From positions 62,001 through 126,000 of the forward strand of contig NZ_QQNH01000008.1 in NCBI RefSeq assembly GCF_003345525.1: a stretch of 64,000 nt of DNA, given 5' to 3'. Below the pieces are notes generated by a model. It did no database searches, had not been told where the DNA came from, and saw only the letters and a program-made list of their open reading frames with translations. Below are positions 45,430 through 54,083 of the stretch, piece after piece. Positions within the stretch are counted from its first letter, which is position 1. The number at the start of each line of letters is the position of its first letter. The position numbers were made by a program, and so were the translations under genes. Origin of the DNA: Pelagibacterium lacus (GTDB taxonomy: Bacteria > Pseudomonadota > Alphaproteobacteria > Rhizobiales > Devosiaceae).

Positions 45430-48390
45430 ATGGCCTTTCCCGACCCCTCGTTCTTCCCCCTTCTGCTGGTTGCCTTGCCCTTTGTTGCGGCCTTGGCTCT
45501 GGGCCTGAGCAGAAGCGACCGGGAACGGTCAGGCTGGGTGGCGCTCGGCATCGCAATCGTCCAGACGATCATCGCCGTAGCACTCTATCCCCAGGTGGTC
45601 GACGGCAAGGTGCTGTCCCTCAAGGTCGCCTGGGCCCCAAGCATCGGTCTCGATCTCATTTTCCGCATGGATGGCTTCACCTGGCTGTTTGCCGTGCTGG
45701 TGACCGGAATCGGCACGCTGGTCGTGCTCTACGCGCGCTACTACATGTCGCCCAACGATCCCGTGCGCCGGTTCTTCTCCTTCCTGCTCGCCTTCATGGG
45801 CGCCATGCTGGGCGTGGTCCTTTCGGGCAATGTGATCCAACTCGTCGTCTTCTGGGAAATCACCAGCCTCTTTTCCTTCCTCCTCATCGGCTATTGGTAT
45901 CACAACGCCGCCGCCCGCGATGGCGCGCGCATGGCCCTGACCATCACCGCCACCGGCGGGCTGGCGCTGATGGCCGGCATGCTGCTGCTGGGCCATATCG
46001 CGGGGAGCTACGAGCTCGACGTCATCCTCGCCTCGCGTGGGGCCATCCAGGATGACGGGCTCTACGATATCGCGCTGGCGTTGATCCTCCTCGGGGCGCT
46101 CACCAAAAGCGCGCAATTCCCCTTCCACTTCTGGCTCCCCAATGCCATGGCCGCGCCGACGCCCGTGTCGGCCTATCTGCACTCGGCCACCATGGTCAAA
46201 CTCGGCGTGTTCCTCCTGGTCCTCCTCTGGCCGGTCATGGCCGGAACCACCCTGTGGTTCTGGATCGTCGGCACGGCCGGACTGATCACCCTGGTGCTCG
46301 GGGCCTATGCCGCCATCTTCCAGCAGGACCTCAAGGGCCTGCTCGCCTATTCGACCATCAGCCATCTGGGGCTGATCACCCTTCTGCTCGGCATGTCGAG
46401 CCCTCTGGCCTGTGTCGCCGCGATCTTTCACATCGTCAACCACGCCACCTTCAAGGCCTCCCTGTTCATGGCCGCCGGCATCATCGACCACGAGACCGGC
46501 ACCCGCGATCTGCGCCGGCTCTCGGGCCTGTTCCGCTTCATGCCGATCACCGCCACCGCCGCCATGGTGGCGAGCGCGGCCATGGCGGGTGTCCCGCTGC
46601 TCAATGGCTTCCTCTCCAAGGAAATGTTCTTCGCCGAGACCGTCGAGACCCATACCGGCACGCTGCTCGACCGCGCCCTCCCCTATGTAGCGACGCTGGC
46701 TGGCCTGTTCAGCGTAGTCTATTCGGTGCGTTTCATCGTCGAAACCTTTTTCGGCCCCGATCCCGAAGGGCTCGACAAGGAGCCCAAGGAGCCGCCGCGC
46801 TGGATGCGCTGGCCGGTCGAGTTCCTGGTGCTGATCTGCCTCGTGGTCGGCATCATTCCCGGCATCACCATCGGCCCCTTCCTAGCCACTGCGGTGCTCG
46901 CGGTGCTGGGCGATGAAACGCCCTACTACAGCCTGTCGGTCTGGCACGGCTTCAACACCCCCCTCATCATGAGCCTCACGGCACTGATCGGCGGCATCAT
47001 CGTCTGGCTGCTGATCCGCAACTATGCCCGCAGCGTCGAGGGCCCGCCCATCATGCGGATGCTCCAGGGCCAGCGCATATTCGAGCGGATCATGGTCGCC
47101 ATATCCTGGCGGCTGGCCGGCCGGCTGGAAAAGATCCTGGGAACCCGGCGCCTGCAAAGCCAGATCGGCGTGGTTCTCATCGTCGTCCTCATCGCCGGCA
47201 TCGCGGTCGTGCTGCGTTCGGACATGAGCCGGTTCACCTTCCCCTCCGTGGTGCCCGATCCGGTGTTCACCCTGATCTGGATCGCCGGCATCGCCTGCGC
47301 CATCGGGGCCGCGCATCAGGCCAAGTTCCACCGCCTCGTCGCGCTGGTCCTCATGAGCGGCGCTGGCCTCGTGACGGTTCTGACCTTTGTTTGGTTCTCG
47401 GCGCCCGACCTGGCGATCACCCAGCTTCTGGTCGAGATCGTCACCACCGTCTTGATCCTGCTCGGCCTGCGCTGGATGCCCAAGCGCGAGCCCGACATCT
47501 ACGGAACCGACCACCTGCCGCTCTCGGTGAAAATCCGCCGGGCGCGCGATCTGGTCATCGCTGCGGCGGTCGGCATTTCGATGACCCTCATCGCCTATTT
47601 CGTGATGACCCGCAGCCTTGCCGACACCATGGCCACCTATTTCCTGGAGCTGGCCTATCCCGAGGGCGGCGGGCGCAATGTGGTCAATGTCATCCTCGTC
47701 GATTTCCGTGGCTTCGACACCTTTGGCGAGATCGTCGTCCTGGGTATCGTCGCCCTGTCGGTCTTTGCCCTGCTCCGCCGCTTCCGCCCGGCCCCCGAAA
47801 GCATGGAGCGCCCGGAACAACAGCGGCTCCTCATGGAATATTTCGGCCGCGAGGACGACCCCGAAGTCGATGGACCGCGCCGCTACATGCCGGTCTCCTC
47901 GATCATCATGCACTGGATGTTCCCGGTAATCGTGGTGCTTGCCGCCTATCTGTTCTTCCGGGGCCACGACGCGCCCGGCGGCGGGTTCGCGGCCGGCATA
48001 GCCATGTCGATCGCCTTCCTGCTCCAATATATGGCGGGCGGCACGCGCTGGGTCGAGGAGCGCCTGCGGGTTCTGCCCGTCCGCTGGATCGGCTCGGGAC
48101 TCCTGATCGCCGCCCTGACCGGCCTGGGGTCCTGGGTGTTCGGTTATCCGTTCCTCACCAGCTTCTTCCAATACACCGAGCTGCCGATCGTCGGGCGGGT
48201 GCCGACCGCGTCCGCGCTGTTGTTCGACCTCGGTGTCTTTGCGCTCGTCGTCGGCGCGACGGTGCTGATGCTGATCGCCATCGCCCACCAATCGGTGCGA
48301 AAACCCAAGAAGCGGCCGGGCGATGACGATGTGGAGGACGCCGACGAACCACAACAGCAACCGGCCATGGCCCCGCAGGGAGACGCCTGA
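45430..48390 (+). CDS. mrpA: Multisubunit Na+/H+ antiporter subunit MrpA fused to MrpB (PhaAB type)
   Basis: Largest subunit of the Mrp antiporter, 986 residues with about 24 spans. The N-terminal two thirds are homologous to complex I NuoL: key charged residues in VVFWEITSLFSFLLIGYW and LTKSAQFPFHFWLPNAM, and AYLHSATMVKLG. The C-terminal part is a complete MrpB domain with FFRGHDAPGGGFAAGIAM and HQSVRKPKKRPG at its end. The fusion is usual in rhizobial PhaAB. The antiporter exports Na+ (or K+) for H+ and gives salt and alkali resistance. First gene of a six-gene operon with end overlaps throughout. Confidence 0.96.
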   Translation: MAFPDPSFFPLLLVALPFVAALALGLSRSDRERSGWVALGIAIVQTIIAVALYPQVVDGKVLSLKVAWAPSIGLDLIFRMDGFTWLFAVLVTGIGTLVVLYARYYMSPNDPVRRFFSFLLAFMGAMLGVVLSGNVIQLVVFWEITSLFSFLLIGYWYHNAAARDGARMALTITATGGLALMAGMLLLGHIAGSYELDVILASRGAIQDDGLYDIALALILLGALTKSAQFPFHFWLPNAMAAPTPVSAYLHSATMVKLGVFLLVLLWPVMAGTTLWFWIVGTAGLITLVLGAYAAIFQQDLKGLLAYSTISHLGLITLLLGMSSPLACVAAIFHIVNHATFKASLFMAAGIIDHETGTRDLRRLSGLFRFMPITATAAMVASAAMAGVPLLNGFLSKEMFFAETVETHTGTLLDRALPYVATLAGLFSVVYSVRFIVETFFGPDPEGLDKEPKEPPRWMRWPVEFLVLICLVVGIIPGITIGPFLATAVLAVLGDETPYYSLSVWHGFNTPLIMSLTALIGGIIVWLLIRNYARSVEGPPIMRMLQGQRIFERIMVAISWRLAGRLEKILGTRRLQSQIGVVLIVVLIAGIAVVLRSDMSRFTFPSVVPDPVFTLIWIAGIACAIGAAHQAKFHRLVALVLMSGAGLVTVLTFVWFSAPDLAITQLLVEIVTTVLILLGLRWMPKREPDIYGTDHLPLSVKIRRARDLVIAAAVGISMTLIAYFVMTRSLADTMATYFLELAYPEGGGRNVVNVILVDFRGFDTFGEIVVLGIVALSVFALLRRFRPAPESMERPEQQRLLMEYFGREDDPEVDGPRRYMPVSSIIMHWMFPVIVVLAAYLFFRGHDAPGGGFAAGIAMSIAFLLQYMAGGTRWVEERLRVLPVRWIGSGLLIAALTGLGSWVFGYPFLTSFFQYTELPIVGRVPTASALLFDLGVFALVVGATVLMLIAIAHQSVRKPKKRPGDDDVEDADEPQQQPAMAPQGDA

Positions 48391-48734
48391 TGGAACTCAT
48401 ACTCGCAATCGGCATCGGTGTTCTGGCCGGCTCGGGCGTGTGGCTGATCCTGCGCCCGCGCAGCTTCCAGGTGATCATCGGTCTTTCGCTGGTCTCCTAT
48501 GCGGTGAACCTGTTCATTTTCTCCATGGGCCGGCTGGGCACCGGCCTGCCCCCGGTGATCGATCCCAATAATCCCATGGACGTCTCGGCCTATACCGATC
48601 CCCTGCCCCAGGCCCTTGTGCTCACCGCCATCGTGATCGGTTTCGCCATGACCGCATTATTTCTCGTGGTTCTGATCGTGTCGCGCGGCATGACCGGCAC
48701 CGACCATGTCGACGGACGGGAGCCCGGCCAATGA
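48390..48734 (+). CDS. mrpC: Mrp antiporter subunit C
   Basis: Small membrane protein of 114 residues, homologous to NuoK, with three spans. Segments GVWLILRPRSFQVIIGLSLV, DPLPQALVLTAIVIGFAMTA are typical. Its ATG overlaps the mrpA stop by one base (TGATG) and its end overlaps mrpD by four. Confidence 0.95.
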   Translation: MELILAIGIGVLAGSGVWLILRPRSFQVIIGLSLVSYAVNLFIFSMGRLGTGLPPVIDPNNPMDVSAYTDPLPQALVLTAIVIGFAMTALFLVVLIVSRGMTGTDHVDGREPGQ

Positions 48735-50371
48735 ACCTTGCTCTCGAGCATCTGATCATCATCCCCATCCTGCTGCCGCTGCTGGTCGGCGCCGCGATGC
48801 TGTTCGTGCGGGATCAGCGGCGCACCGGCAAGGCGGTTGCGGTCATCGCAACCCTACTCGTCCAGCTTGCCGTTGCCGTCACCCTGCTGGTCCTCACCAG
48901 CTCGGACGGCGATGGCGGCTGGGTCGGGGTCTATCTCCTCGGCAACTGGTCGCCGATTTTCGGCATCGTGCTGGTGGCCGACCGCACCGCGGCAATCATG
49001 GTGACTCTGACCACCATCCTCGCCATCTGCGCCATGCTATTCGCCGCCGCGCGCTGGAACCGGGCTGGGCCGCATTTCCACACCCTGTTCCTGCTGCTGG
49101 TCATGGGCGTCAATGGTGCCTTTCTGACCGGAGACCTTTTCAACCTCTTCGTCTTCTTCGAGATCATGCTGGCCGCCTCCTATGGCCTGCTGCTGCATGG
49201 GGCGACGATCTCCAAGGTTCGCTCCGGACTGCACTACATCGCCATCAACCTTGTGGCCTCGTCGATCTTCCTCATCGGGGTGAGCCTCATCTACGGCGTG
49301 ACCGGCACGCTCAACATGGCCGAACTCGCCCTGCGAGTTCCCGAAGTGGCCGATGCCGACCGCACCCTGCTTGAAGTCGGCGCAGCAGTTCTGGGCATGG
49401 CCTTCCTGATCAAGGCGGGCATGTGGCCGCTGTGTTTCTGGCTTCCCGCCGCCTATTCGGCCGCCGTTTCTCCGGTTGCCGCTCTCTTTGCCATTCTGAC
49501 CAAGGTCGGCATCTATATCGTCTGGCGCCTCTCCCTTCTGGTGTTCGGTCTCGATACCGGGCCCTCGGCAGGCCTTGCGCAGAATTGGCTGCTGCTGGGC
49601 GGGGGTGCAACGCTGATTTTCGGCTCGATCGGCGTTCTGGCCTCCCAGGCCCTTCCCCGCCTCACCGCCTATGCGGTGATCGTCTCCTCAGGCACCATGC
49701 TGGTCGCCATCGGCATTGGCGGCATCTATGTCGCCGCCGGGGCGTTCTACTACCTCATCGGTTCGACCTTCGCGCTGGCCGCCCTGTTCATGCTGGTCGA
49801 GCTAATCGAGCGCGGCAGGATGGCGGGCGCCGACGTCCTCGCCGTAACCATGGAGGCCTATGGCTTCGAAGATGAAGAAGCCCTGCCGGACGACCAGGAA
49901 GTGGGCATGCCCATCCCCGCCAAGCTGGCTATCCTCGGCATCAGCTTCATCGTCTGCGCGCTTCTGCTCGCCGGCATGCCGCCCCTGTCCGGCTTCATCG
50001 CCAAATTCGCCATCATGACCGGGATCATCGGCGTGCATACCGAAGGGGCCGGCTCGCAGATCGCCGGCGCGGACTGGAGTGCGGTGGCCCTGATCATCCT
50101 GTCGGGGCTGGCGGTGCTGATCGCCATGCTGCGCGGCGGCATCAACACCTTCTGGGCGACGCGCGAAGACATGGCCCCCAGCATCGGGGTCGTCGAAATC
50201 GTGCCCATCACCATCCTGATCTCGGCCTGCATTCTCCTCACGGTGTTCGCCGGCCCGGCCATGCTCTACTTCCAGGATGCCGCGACCGAACTTCACAATC
50301 CCGTGGCCTATATCCAGGGCGTCACATCGGCGATGCCGGTGCCCTATCCGGGACGGGGGGTCTACCCATGA
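48731..50371 (+). CDS. mrpD: Mrp antiporter subunit D
   Basis: Proton-channel-like subunit of 546 residues, homologous to NuoM/NuoN. Family segments: FNLFVFFEIMLAASYGLLLH with the essential glutamate, and FLIKAGMWPLCFWLPAAYSA with the lysine. The length is slightly above the usual ~500 because of loops around residues 370-400 (MEAYGFEDEEALPDDQEVG). It overlaps its neighbours by four bases each. Confidence 0.95.
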   Translation: MNLALEHLIIIPILLPLLVGAAMLFVRDQRRTGKAVAVIATLLVQLAVAVTLLVLTSSDGDGGWVGVYLLGNWSPIFGIVLVADRTAAIMVTLTTILAICAMLFAAARWNRAGPHFHTLFLLLVMGVNGAFLTGDLFNLFVFFEIMLAASYGLLLHGATISKVRSGLHYIAINLVASSIFLIGVSLIYGVTGTLNMAELALRVPEVADADRTLLEVGAAVLGMAFLIKAGMWPLCFWLPAAYSAAVSPVAALFAILTKVGIYIVWRLSLLVFGLDTGPSAGLAQNWLLLGGGATLIFGSIGVLASQALPRLTAYAVIVSSGTMLVAIGIGGIYVAAGAFYYLIGSTFALAALFMLVELIERGRMAGADVLAVTMEAYGFEDEEALPDDQEVGMPIPAKLAILGISFIVCALLLAGMPPLSGFIAKFAIMTGIIGVHTEGAGSQIAGADWSAVALIILSGLAVLIAMLRGGINTFWATREDMAPSIGVVEIVPITILISACILLTVFAGPAMLYFQDAATELHNPVAYIQGVTSAMPVPYPGRGVYP

Positions 50372-50853
50372 GACGCATCTTCCCCCATCCCGTGCTGATG
50401 TTCGGCCTGGCGTTGCTCTGGCTGATCCTGCAGCAGCAGATCTCGGCGGGACAGATCGTCCTCGGCCTCCTTATCGGATTCGGTGCCAGCTTCATCACCG
50501 CCAGGCTGGAACTGGACGGGCTCATCGTACGCAGGCCATGGGTTCTGCTGACCCTCATCGTCGTGGTCATCATCGACATCGCTCGCTCCAACGCCGCCGT
50601 CGCCTGGCTGGCCATGTCGCCGCGCGGCCCGCAATCGGCCGGTTTCATGCATGTGCCGCTCACCACCCGCAACCGCACGATCCTGGCTTTCCTCGCCATG
50701 ATCATCACGGCCACGCCGGGCACGGTTTGGGTCGAGTTCGACGAGGAGACCGGCGATCTGCTGGTGCACGTCCTCGACCTCATCGACGTGGACGAATGGG
50801 TCGACATCATCACCAACCGCTATGAACGCCGGCTGATAGAGATTTTCGAATGA
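50368..50853 (+). CDS. mrpE: Mrp antiporter subunit E
   Basis: 161 residues with two N-terminal spans and a cytoplasmic domain. Family stretches are ATPGTVWVEFDEETGDLLVH and HVLDLIDVDEWVDIITNRYE. MrpE is needed for full activity of the complex. Four-base overlaps link it to mrpD and mrpF. Confidence 0.94.
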   Translation: MRRIFPHPVLMFGLALLWLILQQQISAGQIVLGLLIGFGASFITARLELDGLIVRRPWVLLTLIVVVIIDIARSNAAVAWLAMSPRGPQSAGFMHVPLTTRNRTILAFLAMIITATPGTVWVEFDEETGDLLVHVLDLIDVDEWVDIITNRYERRLIEIFE

Positions 50854-51131
50854 CCTTAGCGATAGTCGAATATTCCCTGTTCCTTGCCCAGATTTTGCTT
50901 GGCATAGCAATGCTTTGCACCGTCTGGCGGATGGTCAGCGGCCCGCGCGCCCAGGATCGCGTGCTGGCTCTCGACGCGTTCTATGTCGTGGGCATGCTCA
51001 TGCTCGTCACGGTGAGCATTCGCATCGGCACATCGATCTTCTTCGAGGTGGCGCTGGTCATCGGCATGCTGGGCTTTGTCAGCACCGTGGCCCTGGCCAA
51101 ATTCCTCATGCGCGGCGAGGTGATCGAATGA
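50850..51131 (+). CDS. mrpF: Mrp antiporter subunit F
   Basis: 93 residues, three spans. The conserved GPRAQDRVLALDAFYVVGML with its buried aspartate marks the subunit. Overlaps mrpE and mrpG by ATGA junctions. Confidence 0.95.
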   Translation: MTLAIVEYSLFLAQILLGIAMLCTVWRMVSGPRAQDRVLALDAFYVVGMLMLVTVSIRIGTSIFFEVALVIGMLGFVSTVALAKFLMRGEVIE

Positions 51132-51499
51132 GCGACCTACCACTCTGGGGCAGCATCGCCTTCGCCATCCTGGTCATCGGCGGCGCCACGCTCACCCTTC
51201 TCGGCTGCATCGGCATGCTGCGTTTCCCGAGTTTTTATGCCCGCATTCACGCCCCGACCCTGGGGACGAGCTTCGGGATGGTCGGCATCGTCCTGGCCTC
51301 GGCGCTTTATTTCACCCTCATCCAGGGTCGGCCAGTTCTCCATGAAATCCTGCTGGTGGTGTTCATCATCGTGACGACGCCGGTGACCCTCATGCTGCTG
51401 TCCCGCGCGGCCCTCCATCGCGACCGCTCCGAAGGCGACGAGACCGTGCCGCTGCCCAATTTGCATCCCAAGGACCCGCCCCCCACGCCGGGGGAATAG
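51128..51499 (+). CDS. mrpG: Mrp antiporter subunit G
   Basis: 123 residues, three spans, with the family pattern LGCIGMLRFPSFYARIHAPT and LGTSFGMVGIVLASALYF. The start at 51128 overlaps mrpF by four bases; the longer frame is only a shadow. The end is hydrophilic (NLHPKDPPPTPGE). Last gene of the operon; a GC-rich hairpin follows. Confidence 0.95.
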   Translation: MSDLPLWGSIAFAILVIGGATLTLLGCIGMLRFPSFYARIHAPTLGTSFGMVGIVLASALYFTLIQGRPVLHEILLVVFIIVTTPVTLMLLSRAALHRDRSEGDETVPLPNLHPKDPPPTPGE

Positions 51500-51507
51500 C
51501 TTTTTTC

Positions 51508-51537
51508 GCGGTGCGGGCCAAACTTGCCCCGCACCGC
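51508..51537 (+). terminator. Hairpin after the mrp operon
   Basis: GCGGTGCGGG (51508-51517) and CCCGCACCGC (51528-51537) form a perfect 10-base stem starting eight bases after the mrpG stop. TTTTTT lies before rather than after the stem, so classic termination is not certain. Confidence 0.5.
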
Positions 51538-51577
51538 ACCGTCTCATGATCGTGTTGTTTTTACGAAAGAAACCGTC

Positions 51578-51922
51578 ATGATACGCACCGTCACCGCCCT
51601 CGTCCTCGCCGCCTGTCTGTCCGAACCCCTGCCGCTTCCGGCAGAGGGCGAAACCTTCTGGGGCCTCGGCAATACGGGCATTTTCTGCTACCGGCCACCC
51701 TGCCCCTGGACGGGGATATTTCCCATCGAAAGGGATGGCAGCCGCGGCTGGCCGCTGTCGCGGTTCGACCAGAACCAGCCGCCCCCGCTCCGCGCCAGCG
51801 CGGCCGACCGCAGCCGGATCGAGGCGGCCTTCGAAGAGGGCGGTTGCGTCGTCGCCGAGGCGCATTTCGAGGGAAGAATCATGGTTGTGCGGCGGCTTGT
51901 GGGCGACTGTAGCGCCATATAA
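51578..51922 (+). CDS. Small secreted cysteine-containing protein, unknown function
   Basis: 114 residues starting MIRTVTALVLAACLSEPLPLPA, a signal peptide. The mature part has FWGLGNTGIFCYRPPCPWTG and later GGCVVAEAHFEGRIMVVRRL followed by VGDC, so four cysteines that could form two disulfides. Similar short proteins ending in a GxCVVxE...VxxxxGxC pattern are common in alphaproteobacteria but not characterised to my knowledge. The start at 51578 gives the signal peptide; an upstream in-frame start at 51524 would spoil it. It follows the mrp operon after 78 bp and a hairpin, so probably has its own promoter. Confidence 0.65.
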   Translation: MIRTVTALVLAACLSEPLPLPAEGETFWGLGNTGIFCYRPPCPWTGIFPIERDGSRGWPLSRFDQNQPPPLRASAADRSRIEAAFEEGGCVVAEAHFEGRIMVVRRLVGDCSAI

Positions 51923-51953
51923 GGCCTTGTGCGCGTGCACGGGTTCACGATGA

Positions 51954-52706
51954 TCAGTTTTCCAGCGTCATCGCCTTGATCAGCCCCTTGTGGAGCATGC
52001 GCGTTTCGAGCGAGACCCCGATGCCGAGATCGGTTTCGAGATAGTGCTCGCACTTCTTGTAGAGATATTCGAGCTGGGCCAGATCGCGGTTCGACGCCGC
52101 CTTGATCATCAGCAGCCGATAGGCTTCCTCGTTGCACGGGTCGATGCGCAGCAGGTCGCGGGCGTGGTCATAGCGCAGTTCGGGGCGGGTGTTGTGCTCG
52201 ATGCCGATGGCAAGGCTCAGGAACTCGATGACCTGACTCCGCAGCGCCTGACGCTGCTCGGACAGCCAGTCCTCGAACTCGCTGCCCGAATAGGGCAGAT
52301 CGGCCAGCAACTCTCCCGAATACCGGACAGGCTGGTTGACCCCGGAACTTTTCATGTCGGCGAGCAGATCGCGCAGGTCCCAGTGCACGCTCTCGTCCTC
52401 GACGAGATAGATCGAGCTGACATTGCTCTCGATGAGGCGAAAGCCGAACTTGTCCTGCACGCGCCGGATTCTCATGAGCGATTGCCGCAGATCCGCCGCC
52501 GCCTTGTCGCGGTCGGTGACCTCGGGCCACAGCAAATATCTGATGAAGTCCCGCGACACCACGTGCCCCGGCACGGCCAGAAGAATGTACACGGCTATTT
52601 TGAAGAAACTGAGGGGAATTCCGCTCTGAACCTGCCCACCGACCTTGAGACTGTAGGATCCCATCGTATTGACGAATACGTCCGAACTACGCTGAACATT
52701 ACCCAT
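51954..52706 (-). CDS. SARP-like transcriptional regulator (winged helix plus BTAD domain)
   Basis: 250 residues. The N-terminal half is OmpR/SARP-like winged helix (PLSFFKIAVYILLAVPGHVV, DFIRYLLWPEVTDRDKAAAD, LRQSLMRIRRVQDKFGF, IESNVSSIYLVEDESVHWDL). The C-terminal half is a bacterial transcriptional activator domain of TPR-like helices (SGSEFEDWLSEQRQALRSQV, HARDLLRIDPCNEEAYRLLM, YLYKKCEHYLETDLGIGVS). Such regulators often control polysaccharide loci in Hyphomicrobiales. It is preceded by an unusually AT-rich 240 bp gap (52707-52946), which must carry its promoter; I see no clear operator there. It ends a run of minus-strand polysaccharide genes. Its targets are unknown; the ugd-uxs operon and the xylanase are the nearest candidates. 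Confidence 0.82.
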   Translation of the reverse strand: MGNVQRSSDVFVNTMGSYSLKVGGQVQSGIPLSFFKIAVYILLAVPGHVVSRDFIRYLLWPEVTDRDKAAADLRQSLMRIRRVQDKFGFRLIESNVSSIYLVEDESVHWDLRDLLADMKSSGVNQPVRYSGELLADLPYSGSEFEDWLSEQRQALRSQVIEFLSLAIGIEHNTRPELRYDHARDLLRIDPCNEEAYRLLMIKAASNRDLAQLEYLYKKCEHYLETDLGIGVSLETRMLHKGLIKAMTLEN

Positions 52707-52946
52707 AATGTATTCGCTCTATTAGGAAAGGTTTCTAGGTCCTCATAAATCCTTCAATTAAAGGTCTGTTTTCTGGAATCTCACGGGCGAACTATCGAGG
52801 ATTTATCAAAAACACAACATCAGCAATCAACGCAGAAAGGCTTTTCGAAGGCGCATTTTTTCAAAAACCGCATTTGGACGGGCGCCGATAATAGCGTTAA
52901 AAAAGCATAATTGCCTCAAAAGAGCAAGTATTATGGATTTTCCGGC

Positions 52947-54083
52947 TCAAACGACCAGCCGGCTGCGCTCGAGCTCCTTGAAGCAATCGCCCGCCCTGTC
53001 CGAGGGCCGGGCCTGGGAACTGACCCATTCGACGAGTTCCTCCATCCCCCGGTCGAAGTCGCGCCGGGGACGGAAACCGAACCCCTGCTGCAGCTTGGAC
53101 GTATCGGCAAAGCAGTGCCGGATATCGCCCACGCGATATTTGTCGAGCACCTGCGGCGCCAGGTTCTTGCGCAGCAGCCGCGCCAGGCTGTGGGCCATGT
53201 CATTGACCGAAATCGCCTTGCCGCTCCCCACATTATAGGCGTCCCACACTTCGGAATCCGACGTGATCACCGTGGCGAAGGCATCGGCCACATCGCCCAC
53301 ATGCACGAAGTCGCGCATCTGCCGCCCGTCCTCGAAAACCAAAGGCGGCTGGTCATTCAGGAGGCGCGAGATGAAGATGGCCGCAACCCCGGTATAGGGA
53401 TTGCTCAGCGCCTGCCGCGAGCCATAGGCATTGAACAGCCGCAGGGCAATGGTCGGTATGCCGAGCGCCCGGCCCACCGAGAGGAACATTTCCTCATGGT
53501 CCCGCTTGTTGATGGCGTAGATCGAGGCGGGCATCAGGGGTTTGCTTTCCCGCGTCGGCATCGGCGCCAGGGCTTCGCCCGCCTGCTCGAGCTCCCAATG
53601 ATGCCGGCGCAGATCGTCGAGGCTGCGCATGGCCGGTGCCGCCATCGCGCCGCCCGGGGTGCGGTATTCGCCTTCCCCATAGATCGACATGGAGGACGCG
53701 ACCGCCACCCGGCGCACCGTATGATGGCCATGCGAGAGGGCTTGCAGGATGATGGCCGCCGCCATGGTGTTGTTGCGGGTGTAATCGACGATATTGGTCA
53801 TCGACTGCCCGACCCCCACCGAGGCGGCCAGATGAATCAGATGCGTGATCCCCTGCCCCAGGGCGTTCTCGAAAACCCCGTCATCGAGCAGGTCGCCCTT
53901 GATCCGCCCCGCCCTGGGGTTGAGATAAAGCGGCCAGCCCTCCGCATCGCGCTCGGCCCCCGCATGCACCTGCTCGAGCAGGCAGTCGAGGACGGTGACC
54001 CTGTGCCCGGCGGCAATCAAGGTATCGGTCAGGTGCGAACCGATGAAGCCGGCGCCCCCGGTGATGAGGAAATGGTCACCCAT
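52947..54083 (-). CDS. NAD-dependent nucleotide-sugar epimerase
   Basis: Extended short-chain dehydrogenase of 378 residues. NAD motif LITGGAGFIGSHLTDTLIAA; catalytic SSMSIYGEG and ASIYAINKRDHEEM (YxxxK); LRLFNAYGSRQALSNPYTGV and FEDGRQMRDFVHVGDVADAF. It resembles dTDP-rhamnose 4-epimerase and UDP-glucose 4-epimerase-like enzymes; the substrate cannot be told. The start MGDHFLITGG at 54083 overlaps the end of the glycosyltransferase gene by eight bases. It would supply a sugar for the second polysaccharide. Confidence 0.85.
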   Translation of the reverse strand: MGDHFLITGGAGFIGSHLTDTLIAAGHRVTVLDCLLEQVHAGAERDAEGWPLYLNPRAGRIKGDLLDDGVFENALGQGITHLIHLAASVGVGQSMTNIVDYTRNNTMAAAIILQALSHGHHTVRRVAVASSMSIYGEGEYRTPGGAMAAPAMRSLDDLRRHHWELEQAGEALAPMPTRESKPLMPASIYAINKRDHEEMFLSVGRALGIPTIALRLFNAYGSRQALSNPYTGVAAIFISRLLNDQPPLVFEDGRQMRDFVHVGDVADAFATVITSDSEVWDAYNVGSGKAISVNDMAHSLARLLRKNLAPQVLDKYRVGDIRHCFADTSKLQQGFGFRPRRDFDRGMEELVEWVSSQARPSDRAGDCFKELERSRLVV

